Positions 9,614 through 18,553 of a stretch of 64,000 nt of DNA are shown in pieces. The translations under genes and the position numbers were made by a program. How positions within the stretch are numbered: position 1 is the stretch's first letter; every line of letters starts with the position of its first letter. The notes beneath the pieces were generated by a model. It saw only the letters and a list, made by a program, of their open reading frames with translations, searched no databases and was not told the origin of the DNA. Source of the stretch: JADFGZ01 sp965222345. Lineage in GTDB: Bacteria > Acidobacteriota > Terriglobia > 2-12-FULL-54-10. The stretch lies in assembly GCA_965222345.1 (NCBI GenBank), contig CBDCTS010000007.1, forward strand, positions 930,001 through 994,000, in the 5' to 3' direction.

Positions 9614-10712
9614 ATCGCTGGCTGACAAAACCGCTGGGTGATCTCGTCTCGCTTGAATACGGTAAAGCCCTCAAAGCAGAGGAACGATCTGAAAACGGAC
9701 ATTATCCTGTTTACGGCTCCAATGGCATCGTCGGATCGTTCTACGAAGCCTTGGTCAAAGACCCAACGATTGTGGTCGGAAGAAAGGGTGCTATTGGCGA
9801 AGCCCATTTTGCCCAAAACGGTTGCTGGCCAATTGATACCTCCTTTTACACGGTAGTTCGGGAACCCGGCACGATTTCTCTACCATTCCTCCTTCTGTGG
9901 TTCCGTAGCGTTGACCTCAAAACGCTCGCCATCACGAGCACAATTCCGGGACTGAATCGCACCACGCTCTACTCTCAAAAAGTGCCAGTACCCCCATTAG
10001 CAGAGCAGGAGCGGATCGTGAAGCTGCTGGACGAAGCGGACGAGTTGCGGAAGCTGCGCGCCCAAGCCGACCGCCGCACCGCCGCCCTCATCCCCGCCCT
10101 GTTCCACGAAATGTTCGGCGACCCGGCCAGGAATCCGAAGCGGTGGCAGTTAAAGCCACTCGGCAAAGTAGGGAAACTTGCCCGTGGCCGCTCCCGACAT
10201 AGGCCGCGAGACGAACCCAGTCTCTATGGTGGACCGTATCCGTTTATCCAAACCGGAGATGTCTCCAACTCCGAGGGTGTAATCACTCACTATTTGCAGA
10301 CTTACTCAAAGGCGGTTTGGCGCAGAGCCGAATGTGGCCCACAGGAACGCTTTGCATCACAATAGCCGCAAATATCGCGAAGACGGCTATGCTAACGTTT
10401 GATGCCTGCTTCCCAGACAGCGTAGTTGGATTCATTCCAAGCGGTGAGGTTCTGGTGGAGTATGTCCGTGATTGGTTTGTGACGATGGAGGAACAATTAG
10501 AGGACGCAGCTCCACAATCCGCGCAAAAAAATATAAACCTCGCGATTCTGAACGCGCTAGTGATTCCTGTGCCCCCGCTTCCCCTCCAGCGCCAATTCGC
10601 CGCCCGCGTCGCCGAATTCCGTGCCTTGGAAACCGAGCAAGCCGCCAGCCGCCGCCGCTTGGACGATCTCTTTCAGTCCATGCTTCATCGCGCTTTTCGA
10701 GGCGAGTTGTGA
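9610..10712 (+). pseudogene. hsdS: Type I specificity subunit HsdS, interrupted by a one-base frameshift
   Basis: Specificity subunits carry two target-recognition domains separated by conserved helices and direct HsdM/HsdR to the recognition site. The first frame (from 9610) holds recognition domain 1, the central PPLAEQERIV...LLDEADELRKL helix and the beginning of domain 2. It then runs to a stop at 10365. The rest of domain 2 and the second helix (PPLPLQRQFAARVAEF...) continue in the next frame to 10712. The frames join if one G is added in GGCGG at 10311-10315, which restores KAGLAQSRMWPTGTLCITIA, a stretch familiar from domain 2 of this family. A true mutation, a sequencing error in a G-run, or a split S subunit are all possible. 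Confidence 0.85.
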
Positions 10713-10838
10713 TGGGCTGGTTTCGATTCCTGGTCCATTAACCAAAGTAGCCGGTTGCTGAAAAACTCCGGCGAGAGGTCGTTGCGAAGTCCGGCGCACC
10801 GATTGGGGGAGAGGTGTTTCTGTCTGTGCTTGAAGAGG

Positions 10839-10915
10839 GCAGGCGGAAGCGCCTGCTCTGGAGCACAGGCCTTACCGGCCTGCGCTCTCTAATGGGCAGG
10901 CAAGAATGCCTACCC
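10839..10915. repeat. Cluster of three REP-like palindromes
   Basis: Three small hairpins lie side by side: a perfect 7-bp stem with a GAAG loop (10839-10856), a CAGGCC/GGCCTG stem (near 10865-10882), and a nearly perfect 9-bp GGGCAGGCA stem (near 10893-10915). All share the GCAGGC/GCCTGC core. They lie between hsdS and the convergent propeller gene. Such GCAGGC palindromes are usually dispersed intergenic repeats; a role in transcript ends is possible but there is no T-tract. Confidence 0.55.
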
Positions 10916-10960
10916 TACCTAAATGCCTGTCGCTACCTGTTGGACCCGAGACAGCTCAAC

Positions 10961-13120
10961 TCAAAACAGCTCCGGCACATGGAAGCTCAGGACCGAGTTC
11001 ATTTTCATGTCGGAGACGATGACCGTCTGGTTCTTCGTATCCAGCGCCATTCCGAACGGCTTGACCAGTACTTCACCCGGTCCGGCAAAGGTCCAACGGG
11101 GCGGGACGTTGCCATCATCTTCATGGATGTTCCAGACGCCAACATAGGGCGCTTTGTCGTCCTGGCCCCGGATAGCAGCGAAAATCAAGCCGCGCGGCGG
11201 GTAGACGCGGACCGCTCTGAGACCCCTCAGTAACACGTCCGGTCCTTTAATGACCCGCAGCGGCTTGGCTTTTCCTTGAGCGGTGCGCTCGAAAATGAAG
11301 ATTCCGCGGTCACTTCCCGAGACCAGCAGATCATTTTCGGTATCGATCGCCACCCGACCATCTATGCCCTCCAGAACGCGGATCGGGGCAACGTTGCCGT
11401 CTGCCTCACGCGGGAAGACCAGAATCTTTCCCGCATCGGGAACATAAATCTCATCATTGACCGGATCGAGCGCCATTCTGTCCGGTTCGGACAGTTGAGT
11501 GCGGCTGCCCTGAATCACGCGGATGGGCTGCTCGGCTCCGTTGGCTCCGCCCCGGAAGGTCATGATCGCCTGAGCGAATTGCTGCGGGGCTATGATCTCG
11601 TCGTTAACCTCATCGTACTCAATACCGTGCATCGTCCGACCCAAAAGCGTGGTCTGCCCTTCGATCCTTCGGGTTGGTTCAGCCGATCCGTCCGCCAGCC
11701 TGGAGAACGCCGCAACCTGCGGATGGGCCACTCAGTTGGGCACCAGTATTTCCTGCCGTTTGGAGTCATAGGCCAGAGCTCCCGGATTGCCGATCATCAA
11801 TGCCCGCTTTCCAAGCGGTCCACTCCGGATGGTCCGGAGGGGAGCCGTGTCACCTTCAGCCGAGAGTGCGAAAACATGGAGCGAATTGTTGCCGTAGTTG
11901 GCCACCCACAGCTCTTCGTTCTGGGTGTCCACAAAGAGTCCCACCGGGCTGTCCAGATTAGTCTCCGATCCCTTCAGGACCCGAATCGGCGCCACATTGC
12001 CATTCGCTTCCGCGTCAAATACCAGTATCGATTGACCCGTGTCGTTGGCAATGTACACCTCGCCAGAGCGCTCATCCAAGGCGATTCCTGATGGCCAATC
12101 CAGTTGCGTCCGCGGTCCCTGAATGACCTGTAGCGGCCGCATATCACCTTTGGCGTCTCGCGGGAAGACGTTGATCGAGGGGGCTTGAAACCGTCCCGTG
12201 CCAGGCACCGCAAACTCACGACCCAGCGGACGAGTCGGCACCTGCTTGCTGGCATCGGGGCCTCGGAGCAGTCGGCTGGAGACGTGGCCATGGTTAGTCA
12301 CGAATATCAAATCGCGTCCAAAGTGGATGGCCACGCCGTGGGGATTGGCCATCCGGGTCTGATCGCCCTGCAGCAGGCGGATTGGGGGTTCGTCCCCTTT
12401 TGCCTCCTTGCGAAAAACGACCACGGCACTGTTGTGCTGACTGGTCAGGAAGAGTTCTTTATTCCTGTCGTCCACAGCGATGCCGCGCCCTCTGGTGGCA
12501 TACCCCGTGTTCAGGACCCGCGACGCCGGTACGTTGCCTTCCTGTTCCCGGGTAAATACCAGCATCTTGGCGGCAGTATCGGCGTGAGTGGCGTAGATGT
12601 CTCCAGTCGGTGGGTCGATATAGAGACCACAGACGAACTCTATCCCGGTCTCCTCTCCACCGAGTACGCGTTTCGGCTCGGTCATAGAGGCATTTGGAGG
12701 TGTATTGTCCATTCGATCGTAGACCAGGATTTGGTGCAGGTTCTCGTCAGCGGCAACGGCCTCACCTCGGACGGGATCTATGGCCACGCTGCTGAAACTG
12801 GGAGTCGAATCCCGAATCACTCGTACAGGATCTCGCCTGAGCCGCACCGTTTGGCGCTTCTCCTGCGGAGCATCCTGCGGGACAGACTGGGCAGCGCCCG
12901 AGAAAGCTGCCATCATCACCGCCGGCAGCTCGCCCTCCGAGACCTGAGTCACACCGGTAGCGGCTGCCGAAAACTCCTGAACGCCCGCCGACCCTGGGTC
13001 AATGACAAACTGTGACCACAACTTGTCCGCCGAAGGCGGGAACAGCACCAGAAAGGCGGCGATTGCAATGGCCATCATCACCGACAAAATCGCATATTTC
13101 GCATTGGGTTTCTTTGACAT
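10961..13120 (-). CDS. NHL-type beta-propeller protein with in-frame UGA at codon 463
   Basis: Read through the UGA, this encodes 719 residues: an N-terminal membrane anchor/signal (about residues 8-28) and a long run of roughly 50-residue blades of the form 'GIALD..NDEIYVAN....ILVFDREANGNVAPIRVLKG', characteristic of NHL/SBBP-like propellers. The frame from 13120 stops at TGA 11732-11734, and the next codon, in the same frame, is GTG, from which blades continue without a gap to 10961. The UGA falls inside a blade (LVPN-UGA-VAHPQVAAFSRLADG), not between domains, so the gene looks like one protein. The start at 13120 is chosen for its GGGGAG ribosome binding site and the lysine-rich N-terminus. 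A paralogue with the UGA at the same place lies at 58726-60948. Function is unknown; a periplasmic binding or scaffold role is a guess. Confidence 0.8.
11699..11734 (-). promoter_or_regulatory. In-frame UGA with SECIS-like hairpin (propeller 1)
   Basis: On the minus strand the UGA (11734-11732) is followed after nine bases by CCGCA-GGU-UGCGG, a perfect 5-bp stem (or 4-bp stem with loop AGGUU). The loop G lies 15-16 nt after the UGA. Bacterial SECIS elements are hairpins just downstream of UGA with a G near the start of the loop, so position and shape fit. The recoding role is inference; no selA/B/C/D gene is in the window. Confidence 0.4.
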
Positions 13121-13335
13121 GCGTGATTCTCCCCTAACAGAAACGATCCTACCCAAACCAGGGGCGCTTCCCTAAACTCATGCGCCCAGGCCAGCCTTGC
13201 GGCCCACATCCTGCACCACTAACGCCCCGATCGGGTAGCTGCAGTTTAACGTGTTGGTAGTATAGCATGGTCCGATCGATTTTACCTTGTCTTAGGGTCG
13301 AGGGAAAGACAAGGATGGACACTATATCAGAAGAC

Positions 13336-13568
13336 TCGGCGATTCGGAATAATCGGCAGATTCGGTAGATTCGGTAGCCTCGGTAGATTCGGTTCCTTCG
13401 GTTCTCTCGGAATGTTCGGCAGATTCGGCAGGTTCGGAATCTTCGGAAGAATCGGCCTATCTGTTTCCCTCGGTTCCTTCGGCAAGTTCGGTTTCCTCGG
13501 CAGATTCGGTTCCTTCGGTTGATTCGGTTCCCTCGGTTCCTTCGGTAGATTCGGAATCTTCGGAAGAA
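13336..13568. repeat. 26-unit 9-bp minisatellite (TCGGNNNNN)
   Basis: Twenty-six contiguous units (one of 8 bp, the rest 9 bp) each begin TCGG on the + strand, except one diverged unit (CTGTTTCCC) near position 15. The other five bases vary among a few forms (TTCCT, CAGAT, TAGAT, AATCT, AAGAA). Because 9 is a multiple of 3, the array is open in several frames; on the minus strand one frame reads as Ser/Thr-Glu-Gly tripeptides. No convincing gene start precedes it. It lies upstream of the propeller gene, about 215 bp before its start. Confidence 0.9.
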
Positions 13569-14200
13569 TTTTGTTGCCCCCGGAATTTGCGCAAGGGACA
13601 ATCGGGCCGGAGGGCGTTTGGGAGGTTTAAGGCCTCCTTCTTTCGCCCCTTCCGGGGCTGATCCAGCGCGGCCTTTCCCTCCCCCGGCTGGCGCCGGGCC
13701 CTAGACACTGGCGCCCCGCTGGGGCTACCCAGGCGTCGTGGGAAGCGAAAGACCGACTGTGAAAACCTTGCAGGGGGGAAGCGAACGGGGGAAAAGTTTT
13801 TTTTGCAAAACAAAGCCATTTCAAAACTTATGATATCCGTCTAACATATTGCATAATAAGGAGATATGCAATATTCGGAAGATCGGGCATTGGCTTCGTT
13901 ATTGGCTTTGATTGGGTTTGTTTGGCTAAAAAGCCACTGGAAAGTCAGCCGCGGCCATTAATCGGGGGGTTAGGCGGGATCGCCTGCCCTTGGCGTACAG
14001 ACCTACCTGCCAGCAGCGCATACTGGCGAAGGGAATGAAAGGCAGGAATGAGTGACCCGGAAAGTTGACCGCTCGCTGACGGTCGCGGCTCGGAAAAAGG
14101 GAAGGGGAAACAGGAGAGAGGGTAATAATTACGAAACGAAGCCAAAAAATCCTTTAGATTCAACAAAAGTTCAGCCAGAAGGGAGTTAATTACTCACTTT
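13569..14200. other. Intergenic region with palindromic GC-rich repeats
   Basis: No convincing gene. Between about 13640 and 13735 there are CCCCTTCCGGGG and GGCGCCGGGCCC/GGCGCCCCGCTGGGGC palindromes of the kind that are dispersed in intergenic DNA. Another small REP-like palindrome (AGGCGGGATCGCCT) lies near 13973. The rest shows nothing recognisable. Confidence 0.5.
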
Positions 14201-15037
14201 TTATAGCGGGTTCAGCTCCCGAATGACGCCGTCCAGAAAGGAATCGATCCCGGAAAGCGGCTGGATGGCAATGCCTCCCCCGGCCAGTATCTGCCGGCAA
14301 CTGCGGACCATCGGCAAGGCAGAGTCCCCATCCGCGACAATGGCCGTCATGCGGGCCTCGGTGGTCTGGCGGATTCGCCAAAAGGTGTAACTCAACAGCT
14401 TCGACTGGTTCAGATCGCGCTCCAGGGAGATGGCGTGGAGGTACTTGGTGACGCCGTTGGGGCGGTAGCCGAAGTCGATGCGAAAACCGTCCCCGGCGGC
14501 GGTAAACTGCTCCACCGGGACGTCCTTGCTCAGCCGGTCCCAGAGGGAGCGGCGCTGCAGGGCCTGACGCAGACGGGCATGTATCCAGGGGCGGCTCCCT
14601 TCCCGCAAGGGGCGTTTCTCCCCCGAGGCCCGTGGGCGGGCGACATGCTCCTGAAAGAGCCGCTCGAATTCCTGTTCCGGGCTGGCTGTGCGCACGCCTC
14701 GGGGAAGCGAAATTTGCAGCGTGCCGGAGTAGTCCTGCTGCATCCGCCGCAACTGCTCATAGAAGCCGGCTGCGGCAGGGGTTCCCCCGGAGGCAGCCTC
14801 CCGGACGGCGTTCTCCGCCACCAGTTGGTCAAAATATCCCGCCAGGCTTTCGAGCAACCGAAGGTCGGCCTGGGGATGGAGACATCGAAGCTGCCGCCAG
14901 TCGCGGGTGACGGCGTGCTTCACCAACCTGCCGGAGGCCTCAAACAGAAACAGGCCAATCGGGAGGCGGGTTTCGCGCAGCGCCGAGGGGGCGTACTCGA
15001 CCAACAAATATTGGCAATTTTTCAGTTCGTCAGGCAT
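14201..15037 (-). CDS. DUF3037-type protein, partner of HipA-like kinase
   Basis: A 278-aa soluble protein beginning MPDELKNCQYLLVEYAPSAL, which matches the start of DUF3037 proteins; the N-terminal 120 residues are the DUF, and the remainder (from about 150) is less conserved. No catalytic motif is recognised and the function is unknown. Its start overlaps the end of the HipA-like kinase by 8 bp, so the two are translationally coupled. DUF3037 genes are commonly found next to HipA-family kinases, which suggests they work together, perhaps as kinase and substrate or regulator; that is inference. Confidence 0.75.
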   Translation of the reverse strand: MPDELKNCQYLLVEYAPSALRETRLPIGLFLFEASGRLVKHAVTRDWRQLRCLHPQADLRLLESLAGYFDQLVAENAVREAASGGTPAAAGFYEQLRRMQQDYSGTLQISLPRGVRTASPEQEFERLFQEHVARPRASGEKRPLREGSRPWIHARLRQALQRRSLWDRLSKDVPVEQFTAAGDGFRIDFGYRPNGVTKYLHAISLERDLNQSKLLSYTFWRIRQTTEARMTAIVADGDSALPMVRSCRQILAGGGIAIQPLSGIDSFLDGVIRELNPL

Positions 15038-15842
15038 TGTCGCTCCAGTAAGGAAAAGGCCTCCTGGCCGACCGCCGGCAGGCTTGGATCAAGCGTTCGA
15101 CCTTCGCGCGCCGTTCGGCCAGGCTTGCGATGAGCGCGCGAAGCTCCTCCGTGCGGCCCTGATACCACTCCGGCGGGACCGAGGCGGCGGCCTCCTCCAA
15201 GAAGCCTTCCGCCAGATGCTCCAGTCGGCTCAGGAAGGGCTGGAAGGAATCCAGCCCAATGACCTTTTCATATACGGAAAGCCGCGAGTAGAGGCCCCGC
15301 AAGGGGGAATCGGGAAAGTTCCACTCATTGGCGTTGAAGCAAAATCCCTGATCGATCATGCTGGCCAGGTAATTGCAAGGATCAGCGCCCTCCGAGCGGT
15401 AGAAGACCAACTGGCGCGAATCGCAGTTGCAGGTCCATTTGTCAAAGAGCAGGATGCCCAGAAAACTATCCCGGTTAGCCACCTCGGGAAGCAGTGCGTC
15501 GGGCAGGAAATCGTATATGGGAGTCCGCAAGGGATCGCAGGGAAAGCGCGACCCGAACTGAAACCCGCTGGCGCAAGGGACGCGCTCCGCGCCCCACTGA
15601 ATATACATCTCGGGAGAGTGCTTGACGAGCCATTCGCTGACCTCCACCACCTCCGGTTGCGGCACCGGCAAGCCTAGCGTTTGGGCCAGCTTCCCGGCGA
15701 GCATCTCATTGGCGAGAATGCGAACTCCCTGCGGATTGTTTTGAAACTTCACCACATAGTAGCAGCCATCGTCACAACGCAGCAGGTGAGATTGCGCGCC
15801 TCCCCTAAGCCTCCGCACGTGTTCTACCGCTTGTTTTGCCAT
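15030..15842 (-). CDS. HipA-like kinase domain protein
   Basis: A 270-aa protein whose N-terminus (SHLLRCDDGCYYVVKFQNNPQGVRILANEMLAGKLA, in pieces) carries the nucleotide-binding Lys of a HipA-like kinase fold (VVKF). Near residue 130 is the FLGILLFDKWTCNCDSRQ segment, equivalent to the catalytic Asp/Asn region of HipA kinases. It lacks the HipB-binding N-terminal domain of full-length HipA (about 440 aa), so it is a short HipA-family kinase. No HipB-like regulator is adjacent; instead a DUF3037 gene overlaps its 3' end. Whether it is a toxin, a defence effector or a housekeeping kinase cannot be told from the sequence. Confidence 0.75.
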   Translation of the reverse strand: MAKQAVEHVRRLRGGAQSHLLRCDDGCYYVVKFQNNPQGVRILANEMLAGKLAQTLGLPVPQPEVVEVSEWLVKHSPEMYIQWGAERVPCASGFQFGSRFPCDPLRTPIYDFLPDALLPEVANRDSFLGILLFDKWTCNCDSRQLVFYRSEGADPCNYLASMIDQGFCFNANEWNFPDSPLRGLYSRLSVYEKVIGLDSFQPFLSRLEHLAEGFLEEAAASVPPEWYQGRTEELRALIASLAERRAKVERLIQACRRSARRPFPYWSDNA

Positions 15843-16218
15843 CGGGTGTTCGGATGTCTATGTCTATGAAAGTTACCAATGGAAATGTACCGAGGTCGCC
15901 TGCGCAGAACAAGAGGAAAGCAAGATTGATCTGCCTACCGCACGGTGTCCAGGACAGCCGCCAGGCCCGGCGCCCGCCGCCGGCTAGACCCATTCCCAAG
16001 GCCAGAAGAAGGCTCCGCCAGATATGCCCTTTTGGTTTAGAAGGAAGCGGCGTAATTCAACTTGACACCTTTTCTGGGATGCGATACACCATGCATGAGA
16101 GTCGTCTGGACTGTTATGCACAACTTCATAATTCGGTTTACGCCAGGGTCTATGGTGGGATCCCGGAACTTGTATCCCCAGAAAGGAATGAACAGCCTCG
16201 GACTGGAAAGGAAAAGCG
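15843..16218. other. Intergenic region between divergent genes
   Basis: No gene is supported. A possible sigma70-type promoter for the downstream histone-like gene is TTGACA at 16062-16067 with TACACC 17 bp further on, a weak -10 box. A GGAAAGG ribosome binding site lies just before 16219. Nothing else is recognised. Confidence 0.4.
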
Positions 16219-16776
16219 ATGAGATTTGACGTGACAAGATTTATAACGCTAAACGACGACGAGCCGGAAGAAGAGGATCCGGGCAGCTATTACGAGAGAG
16301 CCGAGGAACAGTCCGAGATAGTGGAAGAAGAGGAAAGGGAATTGTTTCACGAACCTTCGGTAGAGCCACTGCCGGAGGTGGAAACATTGGATGTGGATCG
16401 AAGCGCAGAGCCGCAACCGGCCAAGGCATCTCGCATCAGCCGTCCGAAACCCAAAGCGGCCAGGGCGAAAACGAAAGCCAGCGCCAAGGCCAAGCCCACA
16501 GCAGAACGCAAAGTCAAATCCACGACAAAAAGCAAGGCCAAACCCAAGACAAAGGCCAGAGTGGTTTCTCGCCGGGAGAAAGCTGCGGCAGCCAGGACGA
16601 GAAGCAATACTGCCGCCAGAGGCAAGGCGGCAGGCAGTGGGAAGAAAGCAGCGGCCCGCAAGATTAAAGCCGTGGCGCAAAAAGCCGCGGCGAGCAAGCC
16701 TGCGAGACGCAAAGCGGCTCCGAGCCCGAAAACAAAAGCCCGGAGGCCCGTGAAATCGGCCTCCTCCCGAAGGTGA
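16219..16776 (+). CDS. Histone H1-like Lys/Ala-rich protein with acidic N-terminus
   Basis: A 185-aa low-complexity protein in two halves. Residues 12-60 are strongly acidic (runs of E and D), and residues 65-185 are Lys/Ala/Pro/Arg-rich with repeated KxKAK and KAAA units like the C-terminal tail of histone H1 and bacterial HC1/AlgP-type nucleoid proteins. The basic half should bind DNA or RNA without sequence preference; the acidic half may mask it or contact a partner. The start at 16219 has GGAAAGG seven bases upstream. No folded domain is evident. The DNA-binding role is inferred from composition only. Confidence 0.7.
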   Translation: MRFDVTRFITLNDDEPEEEDPGSYYERAEEQSEIVEEEERELFHEPSVEPLPEVETLDVDRSAEPQPAKASRISRPKPKAARAKTKASAKAKPTAERKVKSTTKSKAKPKTKARVVSRREKAAAARTRSNTAARGKAAGSGKKAAARKIKAVAQKAAASKPARRKAAPSPKTKARRPVKSASSRR

Positions 16777-17037
16777 ACCCGGCCATAACGGTCTTCCCTC
16801 AATCGCCCTTCCGGCCCCGTTATCAGGCGCCAGAACTGTGTAAATAGGAATTACATTTGACTACGCAGGAGAATGAGGTCGCCGCCTGAAGCATCCATAC
16901 CCAACTTTTGACAAGAGGCCCATTTCCATGCACTCATTTGCCGAGTTGGCGCCAAGCTGCCTCAAGACAAGTCGGCTTTCTGACCGCTCCCTGGGGTCCG
17001 ATAGGAGAAGACGGCCACAACATGGAAGGAGGGAGAA

Positions 17038-18462
17038 GTGACACCTTCCGTGGTTCTTCTGGTGACCCTGATCGTCTATAAGTTGACCCTGATCACGATC
17101 GGGATTCTGTCTCAAAGACGCGTTCAAGACGGCGTCGATTATTTTCTGGCGGGACGGAAACTCGGCCCCCTGGTTGCGGCGATCAGCGCTGCAGCCAGCT
17201 CCTCTTCTGCCTGGACTCTGTTGGGTGTCAGCGGCGCGGCCTACCAGTGGGGGCTTTCGGCCATCTGGTTGTTCCCCGGCTGCTTGGGCGGCTTCTTAAT
17301 CAATTGGATGGTTCTAGCCGGTCCGCTTCGAAAGCTCAGCTACAAAACGGGAGCCTTGACCGTAACGGAGATCCTAGCCGGTCCTGCCGATCGGGCCTAC
17401 CATAAACTCATCAGCAGAACCGCTTCCATCATCTTGCTGATATTCATGGGGTCTTATGTGGCGTCTCAGTTCCATGGAGCAGGGAAAACTTTCTCGGAAA
17501 CATTTGGGCTCTCGTCCACTCACAGCATCCTTCTGGGAAGCGGCGTGGTGGTCCTGTACACACTGATTGGGGGATTCTGGGCGGTCAGCCTGACCGACAC
17601 GATCCAGGGCCTGGTGATGGCTTTGGCATCTCTCATCTTGCCCCTCACCGTCCTGTACGAGGTGGGCGGAATCACAGAATTCTTCTCCGGAATGGCTCAG
17701 GTTCAACAGAGCGGCTACTGGAGTTTGACAAGGGAGCTTCCATTGGTACTGGCCCTTGGCGTCATATCCGGCTATCTGGGTATCGGTCTCGGCTATCCGG
17801 GTCAACCGCACGTCGTCAACCGCTTCATGGCACTGAGTCAGGGAGCCAAGGTTCTTCGAAGATCCCAGATCATTGCCGTTGCCTGGGCTCTGATCGTTTT
17901 CCCCGGCATGTTGGTTCTGGGATGGTGTGGTCGGCTTCTTTTCGTAGGGCTCCCGGACCCCGAGGTCGTCTTCGTAACTGCCACCACACAGCTTTTCCCA
18001 CCGGTGGTAGCGGCGGTACTGCTGGCTGCCGTTCTCTCCGCCATCATGTCGACCGCCGACAGCCAACTCCTCGTGGCAGCCTCCTCGGTCACCCACGATC
18101 TGAAGCTGGGCGGTAGAGGCTCAGCGTCTCTGCTGGCTCGGTCTCGATTGGTTGTCTTGGCTCTGAGCGCTGGGGCCATCGTTCTGGCACTCTACGGCAA
18201 TCAGGAAATCTTTAGCGCCGTTCTTTTTGCCTTCACCTCCCTGGGGGCCGCTTTTGGTCCGGTACTGTTGATCACTGCCTTGAGCGGACCCGTGGCGCCG
18301 GGCGCTACGCTGGCATCGATGCTGATTGGCTGTACCTTGAGCGTCCTCTTCTACCAGATACCCGCCACGCAGGGCACCGGAGTGGAACGAGCCCTTCCCA
18401 TTCTAGTCTCGTTTGTGATAGCGATCTGGGGAAGGCGGCGCATGAACCGAATGGGGACCTGA
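17038..18462 (+). CDS. Sodium:solute symporter (SSS family, PutP-like)
   Basis: A 474-aa integral membrane protein with about 12-13 predicted helices over its whole length. The N-terminal VDYFLAGRKLGPLVAAISAAASSSSAWTL stretch (in parts) is the sodium-binding region of SSS transporters, and the segment SAIMSTADSQLLVAASSVTHD near residue 335 is the helix-8 signature with the sodium-site serines. The closest familiar type is the sodium/proline symporter, but the substrate cannot be assigned. The start is GTG at 17038 with AGGAGGGAG directly upstream. No obvious operon partner; the convergent yaiO-like gene follows 91 bp later. Confidence 0.88.
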   Translation: MTPSVVLLVTLIVYKLTLITIGILSQRRVQDGVDYFLAGRKLGPLVAAISAAASSSSAWTLLGVSGAAYQWGLSAIWLFPGCLGGFLINWMVLAGPLRKLSYKTGALTVTEILAGPADRAYHKLISRTASIILLIFMGSYVASQFHGAGKTFSETFGLSSTHSILLGSGVVVLYTLIGGFWAVSLTDTIQGLVMALASLILPLTVLYEVGGITEFFSGMAQVQQSGYWSLTRELPLVLALGVISGYLGIGLGYPGQPHVVNRFMALSQGAKVLRRSQIIAVAWALIVFPGMLVLGWCGRLLFVGLPDPEVVFVTATTQLFPPVVAAVLLAAVLSAIMSTADSQLLVAASSVTHDLKLGGRGSASLLARSRLVVLALSAGAIVLALYGNQEIFSAVLFAFTSLGAAFGPVLLITALSGPVAPGATLASMLIGCTLSVLFYQIPATQGTGVERALPILVSFVIAIWGRRRMNRMGT

Positions 18463-18553
18463 GACCAATGTCAGCCGGCCCCAGGGTACGGACCTGGTCA
18501 GATGAGTGCTCTGGAAGGTTGGGGAGGCAGATCAATCATTTGCACAACGATCG

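Noticed and set aside
10961..13120. UGA reassigned to tryptophan throughout the genome
   Set aside because: Many well-supported genes here end in TGA (for example rpmB, hsdM, the HipA-like kinase and amidohydrolase 1), and their products have normal length.
13336..13568. CRISPR array
   Set aside because: Units are 9 bp with no spacers of usual length and no cas genes nearby; it is a minisatellite.
13457..13819. 120-aa Ser/Thr-Glu-Gly repeat protein on the minus strand
   Set aside because: The part before the repeats has no ribosome binding site or family features, and the array is open in several frames simply because 9 is a multiple of 3.
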